Source of the DNA: Polaribacter sp.
Lineage (GTDB): Bacteria; Bacteroidota; Bacteroidia; Flavobacteriales; Flavobacteriaceae
Reading direction: 5' to 3'
Assembly: GCA_028336245.1 (NCBI GenBank)
Contig: JAOKTT010000006.1
Location: 1-62,963, forward strand
DNA: 62,963 bases
Both the position numbers and the translations under genes were made by a program. Below, piece by piece: positions 42,188 to 49,424 of this stretch. Numbering within the stretch: position 1 is the first letter of the stretch; every line of letters starts with the position of its first letter. Under the pieces are notes generated by a model. That model ran no database searches and was not told the DNA's origin. It saw nothing but the letters and a program-made list of their open reading frames with translations.

Positions 42188-42240
42188 TTGTTTAATGTAT
42201 TCTAAAAATAGTTAAACATACCTAATTTATTGTACATTTG
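42188..42240 (+). promoter_or_regulatory. Shared operator motif and promoter of the second photoprotection operon
   Basis: TTGTTTAA (42188-42195), exactly 16 bp, TTAAACAT (42212-42219), as at 33627-33658. A full -7 element TACATTTG is at 42233-42240, only 4 bp before the ATG at 42245, implying a leaderless or nearly leaderless message. The -7 element is 10 bp (one helical turn) further from the motif than in the first operon. Confidence 0.68.
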
Positions 42241-42244
42241 GGTA

Positions 42245-42667
42245 ATGCTATTTAACACAACCCTTAATAACAAAGATGCTACAGCTAATATTAATGAAAT
42301 GCTGGGAAAATCTTACAGCTTTATAAAAGCAGTGAAGCTCGGTGGCGTTGGCTCTAAGCGGATGGTTATTGCTGCGGTAAGCCCTGGGTTTTCAAGTTTA
42401 ATCAATGCAATTGCCGACATCAACTATGGCAATATAGAGCTCCGAGAAAAAGGGATTCTTGTGCATATTAATAAAGGACTAAAGAACTTTAGTTGGGCCA
42501 TTCCATATTATCAATTACACACCTACAAAACGGAAGGATTTAGCATCCATGCCCAAGGAAATTTTGTGCGATTTAAAAACAATAAACTTTTAAAAGAAAA
42601 TAAAAAATTTATCCAAAAAATAGTAAATTTTAAGATAGAAAATGACAAACAATACCAATACTATTAA
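42245..42667 (+). CDS. Conserved protein of unknown function, first gene of second photoprotection operon
   Basis: 140 aa from the ATG at 42245 (MLFNTTLNNKDATANINEML); an in-frame TTG at 42230 overlaps the promoter and is rejected. Mixed alpha/beta soluble protein with VKLGGVGSKRMVIAAVSPG and an AIPYYQLHTYKTEGFSIHAQG block. I recognise no named domain. The next gene starts directly after its stop, so they are coupled. Confidence 0.78.
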   Translation: MLFNTTLNNKDATANINEMLGKSYSFIKAVKLGGVGSKRMVIAAVSPGFSSLINAIADINYGNIELREKGILVHINKGLKNFSWAIPYYQLHTYKTEGFSIHAQGNFVRFKNNKLLKENKKFIQKIVNFKIENDKQYQYY

Positions 42668-42943
42668 ATGGAAGAATTAGATAGTATCGCAGTCGATCGT
42701 ATTATAGAAATGGCTTGGGAAGATAGAACAACTTTTGAGTCCATTCAATTTCAGTTTGGTTTGAAAGAACAAGAGGTCATTGATCTCATGCGAAAAGAAA
42801 TGAAGTTAAAAAGCTTCAAAAATTGGAGGAAACGAGTACAGGGTAGAAAAACCAAACACGAGAAGTTAAGAACTTTTGCAAAAGGAAGATTCAAGTGCAC
42901 CCGACAGCGCTCAATATCCAACAACTCTATATCAAAAAGATAA
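42668..42943 (+). CDS. TIGR03643/DUF2805 family protein
   Basis: 91 aa. MAWEDRTTFESIQFQFGL, EVIDLMRKEMKLKSF, WRKRVQGRKTKHEKL and the C-terminal RFKCTRQRS are all signatures of this small family, which recurs beside photolyases. The N-terminal part looks like an HTH and the C-terminal part is strongly basic, suggesting nucleic-acid binding; the role is unknown. Confidence 0.87.
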   Translation: MEELDSIAVDRIIEMAWEDRTTFESIQFQFGLKEQEVIDLMRKEMKLKSFKNWRKRVQGRKTKHEKLRTFAKGRFKCTRQRSISNNSISKR

Positions 42944-43001
42944 AAATCGTGCTTTGCTTTTAAGATTAGAGTACTTAAAGACAGCACCTAAAAAAGACAC
43001 C

Positions 43002-43694
43002 ATGATTGAAGAAACAAAAACAACGGAAAACACGAGGCAATTGAATGGATTTTCTCATGAGGATATTGGTGATGACCACCTTTTCACAGGGTTGCAAACT
43101 CCAATGAAAGCAAATGCATTTAAAATTTCTGACACCGATAAAAAGAAAAAGATTGCACATTTATTTTCAGAAATAATGGATGTCATGGGGCTTGATCTTA
43201 CAGACGACTCCCTCAAAGGAACTCCCGAAAGAGTTGCTAAAATGTATATTGATGAGATTTTCTCAGGCCTAAACCCTGCGAACAAACCAAAGGTTGCTTT
43301 GTTTGATAATAAATATCAGTACCATCAGATGTTGGTAGAAAAAAACATCACTTTCTATTCAAATTGTGAGCACCATTTCGTGCCTATAATGGGCAAAGCA
43401 CATGTTGCATATATTTCTTCAGGAAGAGTAATCGGACTGTCAAAATTAAATAGAATTGTGCAGTATTATGCGAAAAGACCGCAAGTTCAAGAGCGTCTAA
43501 CGAACCAAATTGCTGAAGAACTGAAAGCAATTTTAAACACTGAAGATGTTGCAGTAATTATTGATGCAAAACATTTATGTGTATCTTCTAGAGGAATTAA
43601 AGATGATACCTCTGCTACCGTCACCTCTTATTTTGGTGGAAAATTTAATAGTACAGAAAAAATCACTGAATTACAAAATACCCTAAATTATTAA
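43002..43694 (+). CDS. folE: GTP cyclohydrolase I (FolE)
   Basis: 230 aa from the ATG at 43002 (MIEETKTTENT); the frame extends to 42876 but overlaps the previous gene with unrelated residues. It opens the GTP ring, first step to folates and pterins. Zinc and catalytic residues lie in FYSNCEHHFVPIMGKAHVAY and KHLCVSSRGIKD. Its place among photolyases suggests it supplies the methenyltetrahydrofolate antenna chromophore under light stress. It ends 2 bp before the next gene. Confidence 0.94.
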   Translation: MIEETKTTENTRQLNGFSHEDIGDDHLFTGLQTPMKANAFKISDTDKKKKIAHLFSEIMDVMGLDLTDDSLKGTPERVAKMYIDEIFSGLNPANKPKVALFDNKYQYHQMLVEKNITFYSNCEHHFVPIMGKAHVAYISSGRVIGLSKLNRIVQYYAKRPQVQERLTNQIAEELKAILNTEDVAVIIDAKHLCVSSRGIKDDTSATVTSYFGGKFNSTEKITELQNTLNY

Positions 43695-43696
43695 TT

Positions 43697-43921
43697 ATGG
43701 AATTAATTGAGAAAGCCTTAGAGTTCGAAACCAGAAAAAAAAGATTCCCCACAACCAGCGATCGCATCATGGCAGCAAGGGAAGCTAAAGAACTCATTTT
43801 AAGTATAAATGAAGAGTATAAAAAAAGTAAAGATGCCAAACTAATGGATCTTATGAAAAGATTGACCTTAATTAAGCAAAGAATTGAAAGACGTTTAAAA
43901 GGAAAACCTTTGACATCCTAA
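43697..43921 (+). CDS. Small helical protein, tandem paralog 1
   Basis: 74 aa, charged and helical: EKALEFETRKKRFPTTSDRI, then AREAKELILSINEEY and LIKQRIERRLKGKP. About half the residues match the next protein, with the core TTSDRI, RE.K.LIL and K.RLKG.P kept. No cysteines or membrane segments and no recognised family. It lies between folE and an SDR gene. Confidence 0.75.
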   Translation: MELIEKALEFETRKKRFPTTSDRIMAAREAKELILSINEEYKKSKDAKLMDLMKRLTLIKQRIERRLKGKPLTS

Positions 43922-43998
43922 GAAATTAGTGCATATTTTTATTGCCTTTCTAAGTTTTATAATTATATTCACCCGATTATATAAACTGAAAAGTCATC

Positions 43999-44214
43999 AT
44001 GAATTTATTAGAAAGAGCTGAAGAATTCGAACATAGAAAGTTCTCATTTAAAACAACCAGCGATCGAATTGTAGCGTCTAGAGAAGTGAAAGCACTTATT
44101 TTAGAGCTAAACGAAGTATATAAAGTAGATACAAATCCTGAAATAATGGATCAAATGAAGCGCTTGACGGCTGTAAAACAGAAAATTGAAAAGCGCTTGA
44201 AAGGAAGACCTTAA
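43999..44214 (+). CDS. Small helical protein, tandem paralog 2
   Basis: 71 aa, paralog of the preceding protein: AEEFEHRKFSFKTTSDRIVA, ALILELNEVY, VKQKIEKRLKGRP. The 77-bp gap between the two is the largest inside this operon and may hold an internal start, though no consensus promoter is seen. Predicted helical hairpin; unknown function. Confidence 0.75.
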   Translation: MNLLERAEEFEHRKFSFKTTSDRIVASREVKALILELNEVYKVDTNPEIMDQMKRLTAVKQKIEKRLKGRP

Positions 44215-44220
44215 AAGCAT

Positions 44221-44904
44221 ATGAGAAAAATAGTTATAGTAGGCGGAAGCAAAGGAATAGGACAAGCGATTGTAAACTCCTTGCAAGATGAAAATTTAGT
44301 TGTAAATATTAGTAGATCAGCTCCTTCGCTACCGCACGCTAATCTAACCCACTATAATTGTGATATTCTTACAGATGATTTACCCGAAATTGACACCATA
44401 GATACACTCATCTATTGTCCTGGAAGCATCAATTTAAAACCAATTTCAAGATTAAAATTAGAAGATTTTAGAGAAGACTTTGAAATCAATGTAATAGGTG
44501 CAGTAAAAGCTGTGCAAAAATACCTTCCAAAATTAAAAAACGGAAGCAATCCATCCATTTTATTATTTAGCACCGTTGCTGCGAAGTTAGGAATGCCGTA
44601 TCATGCGAGTATTGCAGCAGCAAAGTCTGCCGTGGAAGGTTTAACAAAGTCTTTGGGTGCAGAATTGGCTCCCACGATTCGTGTAAACGCCATTGCGCCT
44701 ACAGTTACCGAAACAGATTTGGCGGCAAAACTATTGAGAAATGAAAAGATGATAGAAAATATCACCGAACGCCATCCCCTCAAAAAGTTCCTTAAACCTA
44801 GTGAAGTAGCAGATTTAGCAACCTTTCTAATATCAGAAAAAGCAAATTCCATTTCGGGCCAAATATTTGAGCTAGATTGTGGTATTGTAAGTTTCAAAAT
44901 TTAA
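44221..44904 (+). CDS. SDR-family protein lacking the catalytic tyrosine
   Basis: 227 aa of classical SDR size. The nucleotide-binding IVIVGGSKGIGQAIVNSL lies at residues 3-20 and LIYCPG replaces NNAG. The active-site motif YxxxK reads IAAAK (Ile131, Lys135, in YHASIAAAKSAVEGL). The following VNAIAPTVTETDLA and C-terminal SGQIFELDCG fit the family. Without Tyr, normal hydride-transfer chemistry is doubtful unless Tyr126 or His127 replaces it. It precedes the glutathione peroxidase by 5 bp. Confidence 0.87.
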   Translation: MRKIVIVGGSKGIGQAIVNSLQDENLVVNISRSAPSLPHANLTHYNCDILTDDLPEIDTIDTLIYCPGSINLKPISRLKLEDFREDFEINVIGAVKAVQKYLPKLKNGSNPSILLFSTVAAKLGMPYHASIAAAKSAVEGLTKSLGAELAPTIRVNAIAPTVTETDLAAKLLRNEKMIENITERHPLKKFLKPSEVADLATFLISEKANSISGQIFELDCGIVSFKI

Positions 44905-44909
44905 AAAAT

Positions 44910-45383
44910 ATGACAGACATCTATAAAATCAACATCAATAGTTTACAAAACAAGGCTATTGACTTATCCGAGTACAAAAATAAATACCTCCTTTTCGTAA
45001 ACGTTGCTTCTAAGTGCGGATTTACCTCCCAATACAAAGAACTGGAAGAATTGTACACCATGCACAAGAAAAACTTAATGATTATTGGATCTCCATGTAA
45101 TCAATTTGGAAGTCAAGAACCCGGAACAGCCGAAGATATTGAAGCTTTTTGCAAAGTTAATTTTGGAGTTTCCTTCTTAATGACAGAAAAGTTAGACGTG
45201 AAAGGGAGTCAACAACACCCACTTTACAAATGGCTAACCGACAAGAGTTTAAACAATTCGAAAAGCTCTTCAGTAAAATGGAATTTCCAAAAATATTTGG
45301 TTTCCCCAGAGGGTACCTTCGTTGATTATTACTTTTCAATTACAAAACCATCAAGTTCAAAAATCACTAAACACTTAATATAA
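44910..45383 (+). CDS. Glutathione peroxidase (thiol peroxidase)
   Basis: 157 aa from the ATG at 44910; an upstream in-frame ATG at 44877 overlaps the SDR gene and is less likely. The peroxidatic Cys is in NVASKCGFTSQY, the Gln/Asn block in GSPCNQFGSQEPG and the Trp in KWNFQKYLV. Cytoplasmic; probably reduced by thioredoxin, as bacterial members usually are. It would remove lipid hydroperoxides formed by light and singlet oxygen. Confidence 0.92.
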   Translation: MTDIYKININSLQNKAIDLSEYKNKYLLFVNVASKCGFTSQYKELEELYTMHKKNLMIIGSPCNQFGSQEPGTAEDIEAFCKVNFGVSFLMTEKLDVKGSQQHPLYKWLTDKSLNNSKSSSVKWNFQKYLVSPEGTFVDYYFSITKPSSSKITKHLI

Positions 45384-45388
45384 AAGTT

Positions 45389-45562
45389 ATGTTCGGAATA
45401 TTTAAGAAAAAATCAGCAGCAGACAAACTTCAAGAAAAATATAAAAAAACAATGGAGGCGGCCTACAAGCTGCAATCTATTAATAGAACTGACAGTGATT
45501 CTAAATACAAAGAAGCAGACGATATTCTCAAAGAGATAGAAGCTTTAAATGAGGGGGCATAA
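45389..45562 (+). CDS. DUF6435 family small protein
   Basis: 57 aa, MFGIFKKKSAADKLQEKYKK then SKYKEADDILKEIEAL: a short amphipathic N-terminus and two charged helices, as in DUF6435 proteins. It starts 5 bp after the peroxidase gene and ends 3 bp before tspO, so it is part of the operon. Function unknown. Confidence 0.8.
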   Translation: MFGIFKKKSAADKLQEKYKKTMEAAYKLQSINRTDSDSKYKEADDILKEIEALNEGA

Positions 45563-45565
45563 GTA

Positions 45566-46027
45566 ATGAAGCAATTGCGAAACACCCTACTTTTTTTAAT
45601 CCTAAACTTTGGGGGTTTGGCTATTGGCAGCTGGCTCATGAATGGAGGCCCTCTTTCTGAATGGTATACTGAGCTAAACCAAGCACCTTGGACACCTCCA
45701 GGTTTCGTTTTTGGGATCGCTTGGACCCTGGTCATGTTTTTTTTCGCTGTCTATTTAGGGAAATTATTTACGGTCGAAAATACAAGAAAACAGACCATAG
45801 CCTTTTTCATTCAATTTATATTAAACGTAAGCTGGAACTATGTGTTTTTCAACCAACATCGTATCCTTTTCGCTTTCATTATTCTTGTTTTATTAACCAC
45901 ACTCCTATTTATTTATTATTTTAGAGGGAGTAAAAAACTTGGTAATTACAAATACCTATTGATCCCATATCTGATTTGGCTATGCATTGCCACCTCTTTA
46001 AATCTTTATATTTTAGTCCAAAATTAA
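45566..46027 (+). CDS. tspO: TspO/MBR family tryptophan-rich sensory protein
   Basis: 153 aa with five membrane segments. WYTELNQAPWTPPGFVFGIAW (Trp-Pro rich loop 1) and VSWNYVFFNQH are the family signatures. TspO binds porphyrins and cholesterol-like ligands and in Rhodobacter modulates photosynthesis genes in response to oxygen and light. Here a porphyrin or photooxidative-stress role is inferred from the operon. Confidence 0.93.
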   Translation: MKQLRNTLLFLILNFGGLAIGSWLMNGGPLSEWYTELNQAPWTPPGFVFGIAWTLVMFFFAVYLGKLFTVENTRKQTIAFFIQFILNVSWNYVFFNQHRILFAFIILVLLTTLLFIYYFRGSKKLGNYKYLLIPYLIWLCIATSLNLYILVQN

Positions 46028-46029
46028 AA

Positions 46030-46497
46030 ATGAAAATATATACACTCCATAAAAAACAACAACTGCCGATTTCTTTAGACACCGCGTGGAAGTTTTTATC
46101 TAACCCAAAAAATTTAAAGATTATTACTCCGGACTATATGAGTTTTAATATTGTCTCTCATATAGACAGACCTTTATATACCGGTCAAATTATTCAATAC
46201 ATCGTGACACCGCTCTTAGGCATTAAAACAAAATGGGTTTCTGAAATCACCCATATTGAAGAAAAAAAATACTTTGTAGATGAACAAATGTATGGCCCCT
46301 ATGCACTTTGGCATCACAAACACTTTATAAAAGAGATAGAGGGTGGCGTAGAAATGGAAGATATAATTGACTATAAAGTTCCCTTAGGTATTTTGGGTCA
46401 AATAGTTCATCCCTATATTGTAAAACCTAAATTGGAAGAAATATTCAATTACCGACAGCAAAAACTAGAAGAACTTTTTGGCAGCTATAAAAAATGA
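46030..46497 (+). CDS. SRPBCC (START-like) ligand-binding protein
   Basis: 155 aa from the ATG at 46030; the longer frame from 45976 overlaps tspO. LDTAWKFLSNPKNLKIITPDYM opens the helix-grip fold, with YTGQIIQYIVTPLLGI and VPLGILGQIVHPYIVKPKL later. It binds a hydrophobic ligand of unknown nature. Homologs are regular members of bacterial light-stress loci. Its stop overlaps the photolyase start (ATGA). Confidence 0.87.
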   Translation: MKIYTLHKKQQLPISLDTAWKFLSNPKNLKIITPDYMSFNIVSHIDRPLYTGQIIQYIVTPLLGIKTKWVSEITHIEEKKYFVDEQMYGPYALWHHKHFIKEIEGGVEMEDIIDYKVPLGILGQIVHPYIVKPKLEEIFNYRQQKLEELFGSYKK

Positions 46498-47798
46498 AAG
46501 AATCTGTAAATATTTTTTGGTTCCGAAGAGATCTGAGGTTGGATGATAATGTAGGTTTTTACAATGCCTTAAAAAGTGAGCATCCAGTACTTCCTGTTTT
46601 TATTTTCGATGAAGACATTTTAACAAAACTTCCAAAACAAGATGCGCGTCTCAATTTCATATATGAAACGCTGCAAGAGATGCGGGCTACGTTAAAGAAA
46701 ACGCACAACAGTGGTATTGCCATGTTTTATGGAAAACCTACCGAAATTTTTAAAAAATTAGCATCAGCATATACTATAGACACCGTCTTCACAAATCGAG
46801 ATTATGAGCCCTATGCTACCGAAAGAGATCAACAAATTGAAGAATTATTAACAAAGAATGCTATTAAATTTGAAACTTTTAAAGACCAGGTTATCTTTGA
46901 AAAAAATGAGGTCGTAAAAAAAGATGGCTTGCCTTATAAGGTGTACACTCCTTTTATGAAAGTTTGGAAAGAAAAATTTAAAATCTTTCATCTGGATTTT
47001 TACTATACAAGCTCTTTCCTGAAAAATTTAATTCAAGACACCAACCTGCCAAATTTAAGTTTAGCAGCCATTGGCTTCGAACCCGCTTCACAAAAAATTG
47101 AAAAGTATACGGTAACACCAAAGCTGATTCAAACCTATGAAGAAACCCGGAATTTTCCTGCACTGGATTCTACCTCAAAACTAGGACCTCATTTGCGTTT
47201 TGGAACGGTGAGTGTTCGTAAAATGATAGCGAAAGCAATTTCAGAGAAGAATGAAATTTTTTGGCAAGAATTAATATGGAGAGAATTTTTCATGCAGATT
47301 CTTTGGCATTTCCCACACACCTCAAAAAGTGCATTCAAGCCAAAATACGACCGCATCGATTGGCGTAATAATGAAGCTGAATTTGACAAGTGGTGCAAAG
47401 GCCAAACTGGCTATCCTTTAGTTGATGCTGGAATGCGTCAGTTAAATGAAACTGGTTTTATGCACAATAGAATTCGGATGTTGGTAGGTAGTTTTCTCTG
47501 TAAACACTTGTTAATTGACTGGAGATGGGGAGAAGCTTATTTTGCAGAAAAGTTGCACGATTATGAAATGTCAAGCAACGTCGGCAATTGGCAATGGGTT
47601 GCAGGCTCTGGAGTAGATGCCGCTCCCTATTTTAGAATCTTTAATCCAACTACCCAAATTAAAAAGTTCGACAAAGACTTAATATATATCAAGAAATGGG
47701 TTCCTGATTTTCAAGAATTCACCTATGCAAAAGAAATGGTAGACCACAAAGAAGCACGAGAAAGATGCTTGTCTACTTACAAAGAAGCATTGCAATAA
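46494..47798 (+). CDS. phr: Class I CPD photolyase
   Basis: 434 aa. Antenna domain NIFWFRRDLRLDDNVGFYNA and FAD domain with ELIWREFFMQILWHFP, GQTGYPLVDAGMRQL and DYEMSSNVGNWQWVAGSG, where Asn362 and Trp366 fit the N5-facing Asn and proximal Trp of E. coli photolyase. It is the only one of the four homologs with the complete classical CPD photolyase pocket. Last gene of the second operon; no clear terminator is seen after it. Confidence 0.94.
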   Translation: MKESVNIFWFRRDLRLDDNVGFYNALKSEHPVLPVFIFDEDILTKLPKQDARLNFIYETLQEMRATLKKTHNSGIAMFYGKPTEIFKKLASAYTIDTVFTNRDYEPYATERDQQIEELLTKNAIKFETFKDQVIFEKNEVVKKDGLPYKVYTPFMKVWKEKFKIFHLDFYYTSSFLKNLIQDTNLPNLSLAAIGFEPASQKIEKYTVTPKLIQTYEETRNFPALDSTSKLGPHLRFGTVSVRKMIAKAISEKNEIFWQELIWREFFMQILWHFPHTSKSAFKPKYDRIDWRNNEAEFDKWCKGQTGYPLVDAGMRQLNETGFMHNRIRMLVGSFLCKHLLIDWRWGEAYFAEKLHDYEMSSNVGNWQWVAGSGVDAAPYFRIFNPTTQIKKFDKDLIYIKKWVPDFQEFTYAKEMVDHKEARERCLSTYKEALQ

Positions 47799-48174
47799 AT
47801 ACGTATAATATCTTTTGTTTCTGCAGGAAATTAGTTCCCTAAAAATCACCTAATCTCGCAACAAAAAGGAGCTCACTAAAAGAATTTTAAAAAACCCAAC
47901 GATCTTAGTGTACCCCTTATTTCACTTTAATGTCTTTGTTAAGTATCCGTAAAAATTTAAAGTATCACGCGCTGTTCTGCAAAATAGCTCCATAAAAACA
48001 TAGGCTTCAGTTACTTAAACAAGACCTCACTCTAAGTTATAATTGTTCCAAAAACGGTAATTCTTCGTTAAAGAAAAGTGACGTTAGGATTCCTATTTAT
48101 TGCACAAAAAATAAATCATTTTTAGTTAGGCAGTGATCTAATTTTATATTTAATTTGCGCTCTTAAAACCAATT
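47799..48174. other. Noncoding stretch before tRNA-Thr
   Basis: 376 bp, A+T-rich, without a plausible frame or repeat. The tRNA promoter must lie at its right end (a TAATTTGCG near 48151-48160 resembles the -7 element, but imperfectly). Confidence 0.4.
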
Positions 48175-48248
48175 GCCGATGTAGCTCAGCTGGCTAGAGC
48201 AGCTGATTTGTAATCAGCAGGTCGTGGGTTCGAGTCCCTCCATCGGCT
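48175..48248 (+). tRNA. tRNA-Thr(UGU)
   Basis: Acceptor GCCGATG (48175-48181) with CATCGGC (48241-48247), D arm around GCTCAGCTGGCTAGAGC, anticodon stem GCTGA/TCAGC with loop TTTGTAA (anticodon TGT), T arm GTGGG-TTCGAGT-CCCTC (one G-T pair). CCA is not encoded. Confidence 0.94.
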
Positions 48249-48258
48249 CTATTTATTG

Positions 48259-48289
48259 AAAAGCTTCAAATTTATTTTTGAAGCTTTTT
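48259..48289 (+). terminator. Terminator of tRNA-Thr
   Basis: AAAAGCTTCAAA (48259-48270) pairs with TTTGAAGCTTTT (48277-48288), 6-nt loop, T at the end. It starts 10 bp after the tRNA. Confidence 0.85.
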
Positions 48290-48498
48290 CATTTCAAAGA
48301 AAAAGTGACAATCAACACCTCTACTCCTTTTTACTACTGCTATAAATACATTAAAAAAACATGGACTTATACACATCTTATCGCATCGTAAAACAACATT
48401 GTGGTCACTTTAAAAAAAACCCAGATAGCCTCTAAATTTAGTTTTTTATAATATCTTTACTTCCGAAAGTAACAATTGTATCAAAATCATAAATTTCT

Positions 48499-49104
48499 AT
48501 GCTCATTATTGGAATTGCGGGTGGAACTGGAAGTGGTAAAACCACCGTTGTAAATCAAATTATAAAACAATTACCAACAGATGAAGTCTGTGTAATTTCC
48601 CAAGATTCATATTATAACGAAACGGATAACTTGCCCTATGAAGAAAGGGCTAAGATTAACTTTGACCATCCGAGAGCCATCGACTTTGATTTAATTATAA
48701 GACATCTAAAAGCGTTAAAAGCGGGAAACAACATCAATCAGCCGGTCTATTCATTTGTAACCCACAATAGAACAAAAGACACGATAAAAACACATCCAAG
48801 AAAGGTAGTCATCGTTGAAGGCATCCTCATTTTTAACAACAAAGAGTTAAGAGATTTATTTGATATAAAAATATTCGTACATGCAGAAACAGATGAACGT
48901 CTAATCCGAAGGCTAAAGCGAGATATTACAGAAAGAGGTCGAGATATTGATGAAGTCTTGAGCAGGTATCAAACCACATTAAAACCGATGCATCAGCAAT
49001 TTATTGAGCCTACTAAGAATTTTGCAGATTTAATTATTCCGAATGATCGCTTTAATAACGTTGCCATCGATATTGTAAGAACAGTTATAAATGAACGACT
49101 ATAG
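48499..49104 (+). CDS. udk: Uridine kinase
   Basis: 201 aa. P-loop IGIAGGTGSGKTTVVNQI (residues 3-20), the YYNETDNLPYEERAKINFDHP substrate loop, and RLIRRLKRDITERGRD. Phosphorylates uridine and cytidine in pyrimidine salvage. A near-consensus -7 element TATCTTTA lies at 48452-48459. It is 2 bp before the FtsB-like gene, the standard flavobacterial order. Confidence 0.94.
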   Translation: MLIIGIAGGTGSGKTTVVNQIIKQLPTDEVCVISQDSYYNETDNLPYEERAKINFDHPRAIDFDLIIRHLKALKAGNNINQPVYSFVTHNRTKDTIKTHPRKVVIVEGILIFNNKELRDLFDIKIFVHAETDERLIRRLKRDITERGRDIDEVLSRYQTTLKPMHQQFIEPTKNFADLIIPNDRFNNVAIDIVRTVINERL

Positions 49105-49106
49105 CG

Positions 49107-49424
49107 ATGTCTTTAAAAAGCATAAAAAATAAAAAAGTATTTAAAATTTTGACGAACACCTTTGTCTTAATTTTTATTCCGTTCTTAGTATGGATGTTAT
49201 TTTTTGACGAAAACTCGTACCTCACACACCGAAAATTCAATAAAGAAATAGAAGATTTGGAGCGTACAATCTCATTTTATCAGTTAAAAATAGCTTCGGA
49301 TAAAGCAACCATTGATAAGCTAGGGGATTCCTTGCAATTAGAACGTTTTGCGAGAGAAACCTATCTGATGAAAAAAGAGAACGAAGATATTTACATCATA
49401 GAATTTGATACCCTACAAAAATAA
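49107..49424 (+). CDS. FtsB/DivIC-like septum formation initiator
   Basis: 105 aa. A short cytoplasmic N-terminus, one membrane segment (about 14-33, FVLIFIPFLVWMLFF), then a periplasmic coiled coil (KEIEDLERTISFYQLKIASD) and the conserved LERFARETYLMKKENEDIYII. Divisome scaffold linking FtsL and FtsQ. Its stop overlaps the next start (TAATG). Confidence 0.9.
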   Translation: MSLKSIKNKKVFKILTNTFVLIFIPFLVWMLFFDENSYLTHRKFNKEIEDLERTISFYQLKIASDKATIDKLGDSLQLERFARETYLMKKENEDIYIIEFDTLQK

